A stretch of 5,248 nucleotides of DNA, from assembly GCA_003564775.1 (NCBI GenBank), contig PXEI01000255.1, forward strand, positions 1-5,248. Reading direction: 5' to 3'. Source of the stretch: Spirochaetaceae bacterium (GTDB lineage: Bacteria; Spirochaetota; Spirochaetia; DSM-27196; SLAA01). Each line of letters begins with the position of its first letter. Position 1 is the first letter of the stretch. Shown one piece after another: positions 1 through 5,248 of this stretch. The position numbers and the translations under genes are program-made. The notes under the pieces are model-generated. The model saw only the letters and a list, made by a program, of their open reading frames with translations. It was not told where the DNA came from and ran no database searches.

Positions 1-1521
1 ACTCAGGTTGCGATCATGACCGTCGCGGTTATCCTCACCGTTCATTCGGTTGTGTTTCCGGTTGTAACTCACAACATCGTGCAGCGTAAAGCCATCGTGG
101 GAGGTTACAAAGTTGATACTGTGAAAGGGCTTGCGGTCGTTACGTGCGTACAGATCCGCGCTTCCGGACAAGCGGGTGGCAAAATCTCCAACTGCGCCGA
201 CATCGCGGTTCCAGAAACGTCGGACATCGTCTCGAAAACGATCGTTCCACTCCGCCCATCGCGTTCCCGGAAACGCCCCAACCTGATATGCACCACCGGC
301 ATCCCAGGCCTCAGCAATGAGTTTTGTATCTTTTAGTACCGGATCTTTTGCTATGCGATCCAGCACCGGTGGTTTGTTGATGAGTTTCCCACGCGGGTCT
401 CGGCTCAAGACAGACGCCAGATCAAAGCGGAATCCGTCCACATGCATTTCCGACACCCAGTAGCGCAACGAATCAAGAATAAGATCCATCATCACCGGTG
501 AGTTACAGCTCATGGTGTTCCCGCAACCAGAGTAGTTACGATAGAGCCGTTTCTCGTCTTCCAGCATGTAGTACATGCTGTTGTCCAAGCCGCGGAAATT
601 ATAGGTTGGGCCGAACTGGTTCCCCTCGCCACTATGGTTATAGACCACGTCCAGAATCACTTCAATGCCCGCAGCATGCAGCTCACGAACCATGAGCTTG
701 AACTCAGACACCGCAGCAGCTGGCTTGGGTGAGTGGGCGTACGAACTCTTCGGCGCGAAAAAATTTACTGTGTTGTAGCCCCAGTAGTTCTCCAACACTT
801 GGCCTGTTTCTGGGTTCACTCTACGCGTGTCAAAGCTGTTGAAATCATGCACCGGCAGAAGTTCCAGGCTTGTGACTCCCAGTGCCTGCAGGTAGGGGAT
901 CTTCTCAATAACACCAAGATAGGTGCCAGGACATTCTACTTGTGAGCTGGGGTGCTTCGTTAAGCCCGACAGGTGAGCTTCATAGAGAATGCAGTCCCGT
1001 AATGGCAGGTTAAGCGGTTGGTCTCCCTGCCAATCAAACTCCTGGTGAACCACGATACACTTGGGAATGAAACCAGCGTTGCTCAATCCAGAAAACGACA
1101 GGTCACCGTCCATGCTGTCGGGGTCGTATCCATAAAGCTCGGGACTCTCCGGCTTCCAGGTGTTGGTTACCGCCCGCGCATAGGGGTCCAGCAGGAGTTT
1201 ATTTCGGTTGAATCGGTGACCCTGCTCGGGTTCGTAGGGTCCATCCGCACGCCAAAGGTACAACTGTCCGTGCCCGACTCCTGCGATCTTGATAAACCAT
1301 ACATCGCCGATCCTGTTGTGTTGCTCCTCAAGCCTAATCTCACGGGTGGGAGTTATGTCATCTTCATGATCAAACAGAACCAGGCTCATGGCCGATGCGT
1401 GGCGACTAAAGACAGCAAACACTACCCCGTCATCCACCTTGTGCGCGCCAAGTGGCGGAGCAGCTTTTTCTGCGGGCGAAATGGCTTCAATACTACTACC
1501 GCTCAAACTAACTCCACGCAT
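1..1521 (-). CDS. glgX: Glycogen debranching enzyme GlgX / isoamylase-type (3' end off window)
   Basis: Cytoplasmic GH13 enzyme that hydrolyses alpha-1,6 branch points in glycogen. The first 507 residues are visible with no stop; full-length relatives are about 650-720 residues, so the rest of the (beta/alpha)8 barrel and the C-terminal beta domain lie left of the window. Residues 23-115 form the N-terminal beta-sandwich (CBM48-like: PLGA, GVVFAVFS, YLWRADGPYEPEQGHRFN, LLLDPYARA). The catalytic barrel follows, with all four GH13 regions: DVVYNH (291-296), GFRFDLAS with nucleophile Asp367, AEAWD with acid/base Glu404, and TSHDG with His475-Asp476. ENYWGYNTVNFFAPKSSYA (245-261) and NGEDNRDG (494-501) are typical of GlgX/TreX debranchers rather than alpha-amylases. 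The chosen ATG has GGATGG 8 nt upstream. An in-frame ATG four codons earlier (1531-1533) is an alternative. The start overlaps the end of the upstream hydrolase by 14 nt in another frame, suggesting translational coupling. Function is very secure; GlgX versus isoamylase substrate preference is less so. Confidence 0.95.
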   Translation of the reverse strand, partial: MRGVSLSGSSIEAISPAEKAAPPLGAHKVDDGVVFAVFSRHASAMSLVLFDHEDDITPTREIRLEEQHNRIGDVWFIKIAGVGHGQLYLWRADGPYEPEQGHRFNRNKLLLDPYARAVTNTWKPESPELYGYDPDSMDGDLSFSGLSNAGFIPKCIVVHQEFDWQGDQPLNLPLRDCILYEAHLSGLTKHPSSQVECPGTYLGVIEKIPYLQALGVTSLELLPVHDFNSFDTRRVNPETGQVLENYWGYNTVNFFAPKSSYAHSPKPAAAVSEFKLMVRELHAAGIEVILDVVYNHSGEGNQFGPTYNFRGLDNSMYYMLEDEKRLYRNYSGCGNTMSCNSPVMMDLILDSLRYWVSEMHVDGFRFDLASVLSRDPRGKLINKPPVLDRIAKDPVLKDTKLIAEAWDAGGAYQVGAFPGTRWAEWNDRFRDDVRRFWNRDVGAVGDFATRLSGSADLYARNDRKPFHSINFVTSHDGFTLHDVVSYNRKHNRMNGEDNRDGHDRNLS

Positions 1522-2287
1522 GTCGAAATCCATCCAAGAGCTTGAGAAAGGCGGCAGGTTGCTCGGCGTGTACCCAGTGACCGGCCTGTGCGATAGTCTC
1601 AAACCGCGCTTCTGGAAAAAGCTTGCCGATGACTTGCTCATCTTCTACCTGAAGGTAGTCCGAAAGCTCGCCCGCAATAAACAGCGCCGGGCCTGAGTAC
1701 GTGTTCTCAAGAACCTGATCACTCAGCCCTCCACGTATATGGTCATACTCGTGTTCCACCGCGTCGATATTGATGCGCCAGCCTCGTTCACCGTGCGACG
1801 AGGTATCGTAGCTCTTAAGCAGGAAGGCCCGGACGCGATCTTCAGTGACGTACTCGGCAAGCACTGAGTCGGCATCTCTCCGAGAGCCAGCTTTTGCATC
1901 GGCTACTGCGCGCATTCCCTGGAGTATCTCGGTATGCCGTACCGGATAGGTTTTGGGCGCGATATCGACTACCACCATTCCCGAGTAGCTGGTAGGATTT
2001 CGGAGAACACACTCCATTGCTACCTTTCCACCTAAGGAGTGCCCCAGTATACCTACCCGCCCGAGCCCGAGTGCATCCAGTGTATCCTCAACATCGGTTG
2101 CCATTGCCGCTATGGACATCTCCGCACCGTGCGGTGACTTTCCGTGATTGCGTAGATCAACGAGCACAACTCGATTCTGCTCGCTCAGATGTTTGGCCTG
2201 AGGACGCCAGTTATCACCCGACCCAAACAGGCCGTGAAGAACAATTACGGGGTGTCCGGCGCCCAACTCTTCTACATGAAGTCTCAT
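1508..2287 (-). CDS. Alpha/beta-hydrolase, YbfF/ABHD11-like esterase
   Basis: A 259-residue soluble alpha/beta-hydrolase, complete and of normal length, with no signal peptide. Visible landmarks are the oxyanion-side motif VLHGLFGSGDNW (16-27), DLRNHGKSPH (44-53), the nucleophile elbow GHSLGG with Ser84 (82-87), VDIAPKTYP (107-115), FIAGELSDYL (203-212) and AGHWVHAEQP (235-244) with the probable catalytic His237. The acid of the triad is probably Asp108, by analogy with the YbfF group, though Asp210 is also possible. The DLRNHG and GHWVHAEQP motifs place it in the YbfF/ABHD11 branch, whose bacterial members hydrolyse short-chain acyl or thioester substrates in vitro; the natural substrate is generally unclear. 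The ATG is preceded by GAGGTG with a slightly long 10-nt spacer. It sits 41 nt after the nitroreductase and overlaps glgX by 14 nt, so it is the middle gene of a probable three-gene operon. Its neighbours do not reveal a substrate. Confidence 0.9.
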   Translation of the reverse strand: MRLHVEELGAGHPVIVLHGLFGSGDNWRPQAKHLSEQNRVVLVDLRNHGKSPHGAEMSIAAMATDVEDTLDALGLGRVGILGHSLGGKVAMECVLRNPTSYSGMVVVDIAPKTYPVRHTEILQGMRAVADAKAGSRRDADSVLAEYVTEDRVRAFLLKSYDTSSHGERGWRINIDAVEHEYDHIRGGLSDQVLENTYSGPALFIAGELSDYLQVEDEQVIGKLFPEARFETIAQAGHWVHAEQPAAFLKLLDGFRHAWS

Positions 2288-2328
2288 TCTGCAGTTTCAC
2301 CTCATCTCAGCACTGTTCAAACTGTATA

Positions 2329-2904
2329 CTACTCGGCCGGTTGTGTCTGAGCGGGCCACGACCCGTAGAAAACTACCTCGTCTACATTCTTTCGGACTCG
2401 GTCGGAACGCTCAAGCTCCTGATGCTTCTCGTTAAGTATATTATCGGTGCCGGGATACCCAATCACAACCAAGGTTATCAGTATGTGATCGGGAGGGATT
2501 CCCAAATCTTCCTTGAGCTCAGCCGCCTTAAACCCTGCAATTGGGTGTGCCACCAATCCTTCATGCTGAGCTTGAATCTGAAGATTCTGAACCGCCATTC
2601 CGCAATCGAACAGCGCATACTGTCGACCTTCATCAAGGTCGCAGTCATAGTCTGGGCGTGTGGCCACCCCAATGAGTACCGGGGCAGTTTGCGCCCAGTA
2701 GTTGCCTTTCGCTAACCTCGCTTGTCCGTGCTCAATCCCAGAACCCTTCGTAAGTACGACGAAACGCCACGGCTGATTGTTAAAGCAGGAAGCTGACAGA
2801 GTTGCCGCCTCCAGCAACCGCGCCACCACCTCATCTGGTATTTCTTGCAAAGATAGTGCTCGCCGCGCGCGACGCTGTTGAATCTCAGGTAGTATCTTGT
2901 CCAT
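2329..2904 (-). CDS. Nitroreductase-family FMN-dependent oxidoreductase
   Basis: A 191-residue flavoprotein of the nitroreductase superfamily, expected to bind FMN and act as a dimeric NAD(P)H-dependent reductase in the cytoplasm. Supporting motifs are the N-terminal phosphate-contact segment RRARRA (11-16), PDEVVARLLEAATLSAS followed by NNQPWRFVV (42-50, the family N-x-QPW/F signature), a helical mid-region FDCGMAVQNLQIQAQ (99-113), PIAGF (121-125) and the C-terminal core strand VVIGYPG (146-152). The reading frame stays open upstream to 3126, but the extra 74 residues have no family resemblance and run through the opposing methyltransferase gene. The family normally begins about ten residues before the RR motif, which matches the ATG at 2904. 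No convincing Shine-Dalgarno precedes this ATG; an in-frame TTG three codons upstream and a GTG further up are weaker alternatives. It is first in the probable nitroreductase-hydrolase-glgX operon. The physiological substrate cannot be inferred, since family members reduce nitroaromatics, quinones and flavins or do specialised chemistry. Confidence 0.88.
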   Translation of the reverse strand: MDKILPEIQQRRARRALSLQEIPDEVVARLLEAATLSASCFNNQPWRFVVLTKGSGIEHGQARLAKGNYWAQTAPVLIGVATRPDYDCDLDEGRQYALFDCGMAVQNLQIQAQHEGLVAHPIAGFKAAELKEDLGIPPDHILITLVVIGYPGTDNILNEKHQELERSDRVRKNVDEVVFYGSWPAQTQPAE

Positions 2905-3005
2905 GTCTGTCAAAATACCCGAAAAGCGCACTGGCGTCCAACCATACAACGACAGAAGCGAGTGCGTATCAGGGTTCGGAAAATCTTTTCTGCCGGAGTG
3001 ATCCC
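2905..3005. promoter_or_regulatory. Divergent intergenic promoter region
   Basis: These 101 bp separate the outward-facing start codons of the nitroreductase and the O-methyltransferase, so promoters for both directions should lie here. No strong sigma-70 consensus is visible. The best minus-strand candidate is TTGGAC, an 18-nt spacer, then TATTTT ending 7 nt before the nitroreductase ATG. That would give a nearly leaderless mRNA, in line with the missing ribosome-binding site, but the match is poor. Two small symmetries are present: CGCACT (2927-2932) with AGTGCG (2961-2966), and GAAAA-TC-TTTTC (2979-2990) just before the methyltransferase ribosome-binding site. Either could be an operator half-site or chance. 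Promoter location follows from gene layout rather than from motif quality. Confidence 0.45.
2995..2998 (+). promoter_or_regulatory. Ribosome-binding site that decides the methyltransferase start
   Basis: GGAG lies 7 nt before the ATG at 3006. It supports that start over the upstream in-frame ATG at 2802, which would add 68 residues that do not look like the family and would run through the nitroreductase gene. Confidence 0.7.
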
Positions 3006-3644
3006 ATGACCCCAATTCTTCATACCGAAATTGAGCAGTACTTACTGCAGCTGAACAACCAACAGTCCAGCCATGATACGATAGGACGGAAAATGGAGCA
3101 GCGTGCCGCACGCGACGACTTTCCAATTGTCGGGCCGATTGTCGGCACCTTTCTGGAGCTGTTGGCTCGCAGCGCGAGGGCCACTCGCGTTCTGGAGTTG
3201 GGGTCCGGTTTTGGTTACTCGGCCTTGTTTTTTGGTCGTGCGGTCGGCGCTGGAGGTACAGTCACGCTCACCGACACCAGCCCTGCACTGCTGGAAGAGG
3301 CGCAACAGTTTCTTGCGCAGGCACGGAACGAGTGTGTTTTTGAGTATCTTCACGGTGACGCTTTGGAGCTCGTTGCCACGCTTGAAGGGCCGTTTGATGT
3401 TGTCTTTAACGACATCGACAAAGAGTATTACCCCGAAGTACCACAACATGCTTTCTCCTTACTCCGTCCGGGCGGGCTGCTGATAACCGACAATGCGCTC
3501 TGGAACGGTGATGTGCTTAAGCCCACAGATGCCGCAGCAGGCGGTGTTGCCTCCTACAACAGCCTGGTATATAGCCACCCCGGCTTCCAGACGAGTATAA
3601 TCCCCTTGCGTGACGGTATAGCAGTTTCACAGAAGATGCAGTAG
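3006..3644 (+). CDS. SAM-dependent O-methyltransferase, COMT/YrrM-like
   Basis: A 212-residue class I methyltransferase related to the cation-dependent catechol / caffeoyl-CoA O-methyltransferase family (PF01596-type). After a helical N-terminus comes SAM motif I, VLELGSGFGYSALFF (62-76). An acidic residue ends strand 2 (Asp90) where it would hold the SAM ribose. DVVFNDIDKEYYPEV (131-145) matches the family FIDADKxxY segment, with Asn replacing the usual Ile and both Asp136 and Asp138 kept. LLRPGGLLITDNALWNGDV (152-170) supplies the Asp162-Asn163 pair that completes the metal site in this family. The C-terminus SIIPLRDGIAVSQK matches the usual final strands (P-L-x-D-G-x-x-V). The length fits the family. 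There is no signal peptide, so it is cytosolic. Its acceptor substrate, probably a vicinal-hydroxyl compound if family chemistry holds, is unknown. The HD gene follows after 54 nt on the same strand with no obvious terminator between, so the two are likely co-transcribed. Confidence 0.9.
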   Translation: MTPILHTEIEQYLLQLNNQQSSHDTIGRKMEQRAARDDFPIVGPIVGTFLELLARSARATRVLELGSGFGYSALFFGRAVGAGGTVTLTDTSPALLEEAQQFLAQARNECVFEYLHGDALELVATLEGPFDVVFNDIDKEYYPEVPQHAFSLLRPGGLLITDNALWNGDVLKPTDAAAGGVASYNSLVYSHPGFQTSIIPLRDGIAVSQKMQ

Positions 3645-3687
3645 CAGCATGAGATAAGGATCAGCTGCACACATTACACATACAAAC

Positions 3688-3692
3688 GGAGG
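3688..3692 (+). promoter_or_regulatory. Strong ribosome-binding site fixing a TTG start
   Basis: GGAGG is spaced 6 nt from the TTG at 3699. There is no ATG or GTG nearer in the frame, and the first internal in-frame ATG (Met32) would delete conserved His24 of the HD domain. The signal therefore decides in favour of the non-ATG start. Confidence 0.8.
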
Positions 3693-3698
3693 TCTCTA

Positions 3699-4298
3699 TT
3701 GATTCCCACACGACAAGATGCCTGGCAACTCCTGAACACCTACACCAAGACCGACAGTCTCAAACGCCATGCTCTCGCAGTCGAAGCCGTCATGAGGTAC
3801 TGCGCCGACAAGCGAGGCCACGATCCCGACCAGTGGGGCGTTATCGGTCTGATTCATGACCTCGACTGGGAGATGTACCCGGAACAACACTGCAGCAAGA
3901 CCGAGGAAATTCTGCGCGAGGCAAACTGGCCGGAAGACTACATCCATGCCGTACTTTCGCATGCGTGGGGTATGTTCACCGAGATCGAGCCGCAGCACGA
4001 GATGGAGAAGGTGCTCTACACCATTGACGAACTCACAGGACTCGTGAGTAGCACCGCCCTGGTCAGGCCAAGCAAAAGCATCCTGGATATGAAGGTGAAG
4101 TCGGTCAAGAAGAAGTGGAACGAAAAGAGTTTTGCTGCCGGGGTCGACCGGTCCGTTATTGAAAAGGGCGCCGCCATGCTTGGTCTAGAGATTGCAGATG
4201 TTATTGAAGACACTATCATGGGAATGCGCCCGATAGCCAAGGAGCTTGGGCTGGCAGGGGACGTGGAGCACCCCGCTAACGACGAAGGGCAGGCCTGA
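3699..4298 (+). CDS. HD-domain (HDIG-type) metal-dependent hydrolase-like protein, TTG start
   Basis: A 199-residue soluble HD-superfamily protein. The HD domain shows His24 (LKRHALAVEAVMRY), the diagnostic pair His53-Asp54 in GLIHDLDWEMYP (50-61), His88 in AVLSHAWG and Asp110 in YTIDELTGL (107-115), together a complete H...HD...H...D metal-ligand set. Downstream, TALVRPSKSILDMKVKSVKKKW (119-140) and FAAGVDRSVIEKGAAMLG (145-162) match a widespread, uncharacterised bacterial HDIG family with the pattern DELTG-x(n)-RPSKSI-x(n)-KSVKKK. HD proteins usually hydrolyse phosphomonoesters, phosphodiesters or nucleotides, but no substrate is known to me for this subgroup. The region between His88 and Asp110 (GMFTEIEPQHEMEKV) differs from my memory of the family and may be a lineage feature. 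The start is a TTG set by an upstream GGAGG. It follows the methyltransferase and ends in a hairpin terminator. The family is certain; the function is not. Confidence 0.9.
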   Translation: MIPTRQDAWQLLNTYTKTDSLKRHALAVEAVMRYCADKRGHDPDQWGVIGLIHDLDWEMYPEQHCSKTEEILREANWPEDYIHAVLSHAWGMFTEIEPQHEMEKVLYTIDELTGLVSSTALVRPSKSILDMKVKSVKKKWNEKSFAAGVDRSVIEKGAAMLGLEIADVIEDTIMGMRPIAKELGLAGDVEHPANDEGQA

Positions 4299-4317
4299 TG
4301 CCTGCCCTCTGCCTTTT
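4286..4317 (+). terminator. Rho-independent-like terminator overlapping the HD gene stop codon
   Basis: A perfect 9-bp stem, AGGGCAGGC (4286-4294) paired with GCCTGCCCT (4300-4308), encloses a 5-nt loop that contains most of the stop codon (TGA at 4296-4298). It is followed by CTGCC and a short T run (4314-4317). The stem is strong and G+C-rich, while the T tract is short and displaced by 5 nt, so termination may be only partly intrinsic. It lies at the end of the methyltransferase-HD transcription unit, facing convergent secF. On the minus strand no T run follows the hairpin, so it is a poor terminator for secF. Confidence 0.7.
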
Positions 4318-4350
4318 CATGTTCACTGCTTTACGCCCAAGCTGCTGATC

Positions 4351-4369
4351 GCGGCCGCATTCCGGCCGC
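4351..4369. repeat. G+C-rich inverted repeat between convergent genes
   Basis: GCGGCCG (4351-4357) and CGGCCGC (4363-4369) form a perfect 7-bp hairpin with a 5-nt loop, 6 bp beyond the secF stop codon. Read on the secF strand it would form immediately after translation ends and could stabilise the 3' end or help stop transcription. No T run follows on that strand, so a classical intrinsic terminator is not supported. A Rho-assisted or processing role is inference only. Confidence 0.5.
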
Positions 4370-4374
4370 TGTCA

Positions 4375-5248
4375 CTACTTCTTGCCTTTTCGCTTGGCGC
4401 GCGAAACATGCTTTGCACCGGCCGCTACTTGCCGCTTTCGTGCCGCTAGTTCTTTTTTCATAGCCTCGACATCCGACTCGGACTGTGGAGAGGCCCCTTC
4501 ACCTTTTGAGCTGCCGTTATCGTCGGCACCAGGTGATACTGCTAAGCCACTCACAACCGGTTTCCCGACTGCCGCTCCCTTAGCCTGTTTCTTCCTGTCC
4601 CGGCGCGGTTGTACCCTGTTCTGCCATCCCAGCAGCGCTGGTGAGGCCACGAACAACGAACTATAGGTACCAACTAACACACCTACCATAAGGTTCAGTG
4701 CAAAGTCCTGAATTGCGCCCACCGCAAAGAAGTAAATGGCGGAGACTGCAAGCAGGGTAGTGATTGAGGTGATCAAGGTACGGCTCAGACTCTGCGTTAT
4801 GCTCACATTCAAGGTGTTCGCAAAGTTTGAGTCCCGAAGCAGGTCTTCGTTTTCCCGCACACGATCAAAAATAACAATGGTATCGTTAAGTGAGTAACCA
4901 ATAATGGTGAGTACCGCCGCTATGGTCGCGGTGGAGACCTCCAACTGCGCGGCCCCGATAAACGCCAGCATGAACGCAACGTCATGAACTACTGCAGCGA
5001 TAGCGCTGACAGCGTACCCAAGCCTGAATCGGAACCATACATAGAGCAGTATGAGGCCCATAGCAAAACCAACCAGAAGGAAGGCATTGCGGGTAAGGTC
5101 TGCCGAGAAGCGAGGGCCTACGAAGCTGCGTTCCAGCTCATTCACACTGCCCGCACCAAATCTGTCTTCGAGTAACTCTATGACGCGCGCGCCCATAACT
5201 TCCGAGAAGTTGCTGATACTGCCGTCATCCCGGACTCGAACCGTGAAG
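4375..5248 (-). CDS. secF: Protein-export membrane protein SecF (5' end off window)
   Basis: Inner-membrane RND-type subunit that works with SecD at the SecYEG channel, using the proton gradient to help exported proteins leave the translocon. The visible 290 residues stay in frame up to the window edge, so TM1 and most of the first periplasmic domain are outside; ATG at 5194-5196 is internal. Residues 1-45 are the end of the periplasmic domain, followed by FVGPRFSADL (42-51). Five hydrophobic segments lie at about 55-73 (TM2), 77-99 (TM3), 105-127 (TM4), 158-178 (TM5) and 181-207 (TM6). Family motifs are VVHD (86-89) at TM3 and TIIGYSLNDTIVIFDRVREN (114-133) at the end of TM4. An unusual tail of about 80 residues follows TM6: basic cluster PRRDRKKQAK, a Gly/Ser/Asp/Glu-rich linker, then EAMKKELAARKRQ and a terminal AKRKGKK. 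SecD would be expected directly upstream, to the right of the window. The converging HD gene ends 76 nt away. Confidence 0.94.
   Translation of the reverse strand, partial: FTVRVRDDGSISNFSEVMGARVIELLEDRFGAGSVNELERSFVGPRFSADLTRNAFLLVGFAMGLILLYVWFRFRLGYAVSAIAAVVHDVAFMLAFIGAAQLEVSTATIAAVLTIIGYSLNDTIVIFDRVRENEDLLRDSNFANTLNVSITQSLSRTLITSITTLLAVSAIYFFAVGAIQDFALNLMVGVLVGTYSSLFVASPALLGWQNRVQPRRDRKKQAKGAAVGKPVVSGLAVSPGADDNGSSKGEGASPQSESDVEAMKKELAARKRQVAAGAKHVSRAKRKGKK

Noticed and set aside
1018..1545. A 175-codon open frame on the plus strand antisense to the glgX 5' half.
   Set aside because: There are no motifs and no ribosome-binding site, and the opposite strand encodes conserved GlgX residues throughout.
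2017..2715. A 232-codon open frame on the plus strand spanning the hydrolase-nitroreductase junction.
   Set aside because: The translation has no recognisable motif, and it is antisense to two well-supported genes and their intergenic gap. It is a frame shadow.
2802..3005. Upstream in-frame extension of the methyltransferase from an ATG at 2802.
   Set aside because: It lies antisense to the nitroreductase, has no family resemblance, and the GGAG at 2995-2998 clearly serves the ATG at 3006.
2905..3126. Upstream in-frame extension of the nitroreductase to an ATG at 3126.
   Set aside because: It runs antisense to the methyltransferase, and the nitroreductase fold normally starts about ten residues before the RR motif, matching 2904.
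3042..3449. A 135-codon minus-strand frame and a 126-codon plus-strand frame inside the methyltransferase gene.
   Set aside because: Both are out-of-frame readings of a gene with full family motifs. Neither has protein-like domain features or start signals.
3645..3698. Possible terminator between the methyltransferase and HD genes (GCAGC/GCTGC arms).
   Set aside because: The stem is only 5 bp with a long loop and no T run follows; the pair is better read as co-transcribed.
4382..4666. A plus-strand open frame opposite the SecF tail.
   Set aside because: It is a mirror of low-complexity K/R/A/G codons in the SecF tail; no ribosome-binding site or motif is present.
5229..5245. On the minus strand, GGTTCGAGTCC with near-complementary flanks resembles a tRNA T-arm.
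   Set aside because: The flanks pair only 4 of 5, no acceptor stem or CCA context is visible, and the stretch is in frame as the periplasmic part of SecF (FTVRVRDDG). Chance resemblance is more likely; the other tRNA arms would be off the window.

Overview
This is an ordinary bacterial chromosomal segment carrying six protein-coding genes and little non-coding DNA. The base composition is fairly balanced to slightly G+C-rich by eye. The SecF fragment (tight GYSLNDTIVIFDR loop, a FVGPRFSADL-type entry to TM2, a SASP/W-type end of TM6) and the overall gene styles recall Spirochaetota. That lineage call is an impression from remembered families, not a search result, and I hold it at about 50%. 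I see no mobile element, CRISPR array, RNA gene or phage gene.

Layout. Positions 1-2904 form a minus-strand cluster read right to left: a nitroreductase-family flavoprotein (2329-2904), an alpha/beta-hydrolase of the YbfF/ABHD11 type (1508-2287), and a glycogen debranching enzyme, glgX (1-1521, 3' part cut off by the window edge). The gaps are 41 nt and a 14-nt overlap, so the three genes are very probably one transcription unit. A 101-bp divergent intergenic region (2905-3005) separates this cluster from a plus-strand pair: a COMT-like SAM-dependent O-methyltransferase (3006-3644) and an HD-domain metal-dependent phosphohydrolase-like protein (3699-4298, TTG start behind a strong Shine-Dalgarno). 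The plus-strand pair ends at a 9-bp perfect hairpin whose loop contains the HD gene stop codon. Converging on it from the right is secF (4375-5248, 5' part off the window), which encodes a protein-export membrane subunit with a long basic C-terminal tail.

How the genes work together. GlgX removes alpha-1,6 branches in glycogen breakdown. SecF works with SecD and SecYEG in protein export. The nitroreductase, hydrolase, methyltransferase and HD protein are small soluble enzymes whose substrates cannot be read from sequence. No shared pathway for the neighbourhood is evident, and I do not see an undescribed system here. The items most worth a second look are the SecF basic tail, the terminator that overlaps a stop codon, and the compact divergent promoter region.
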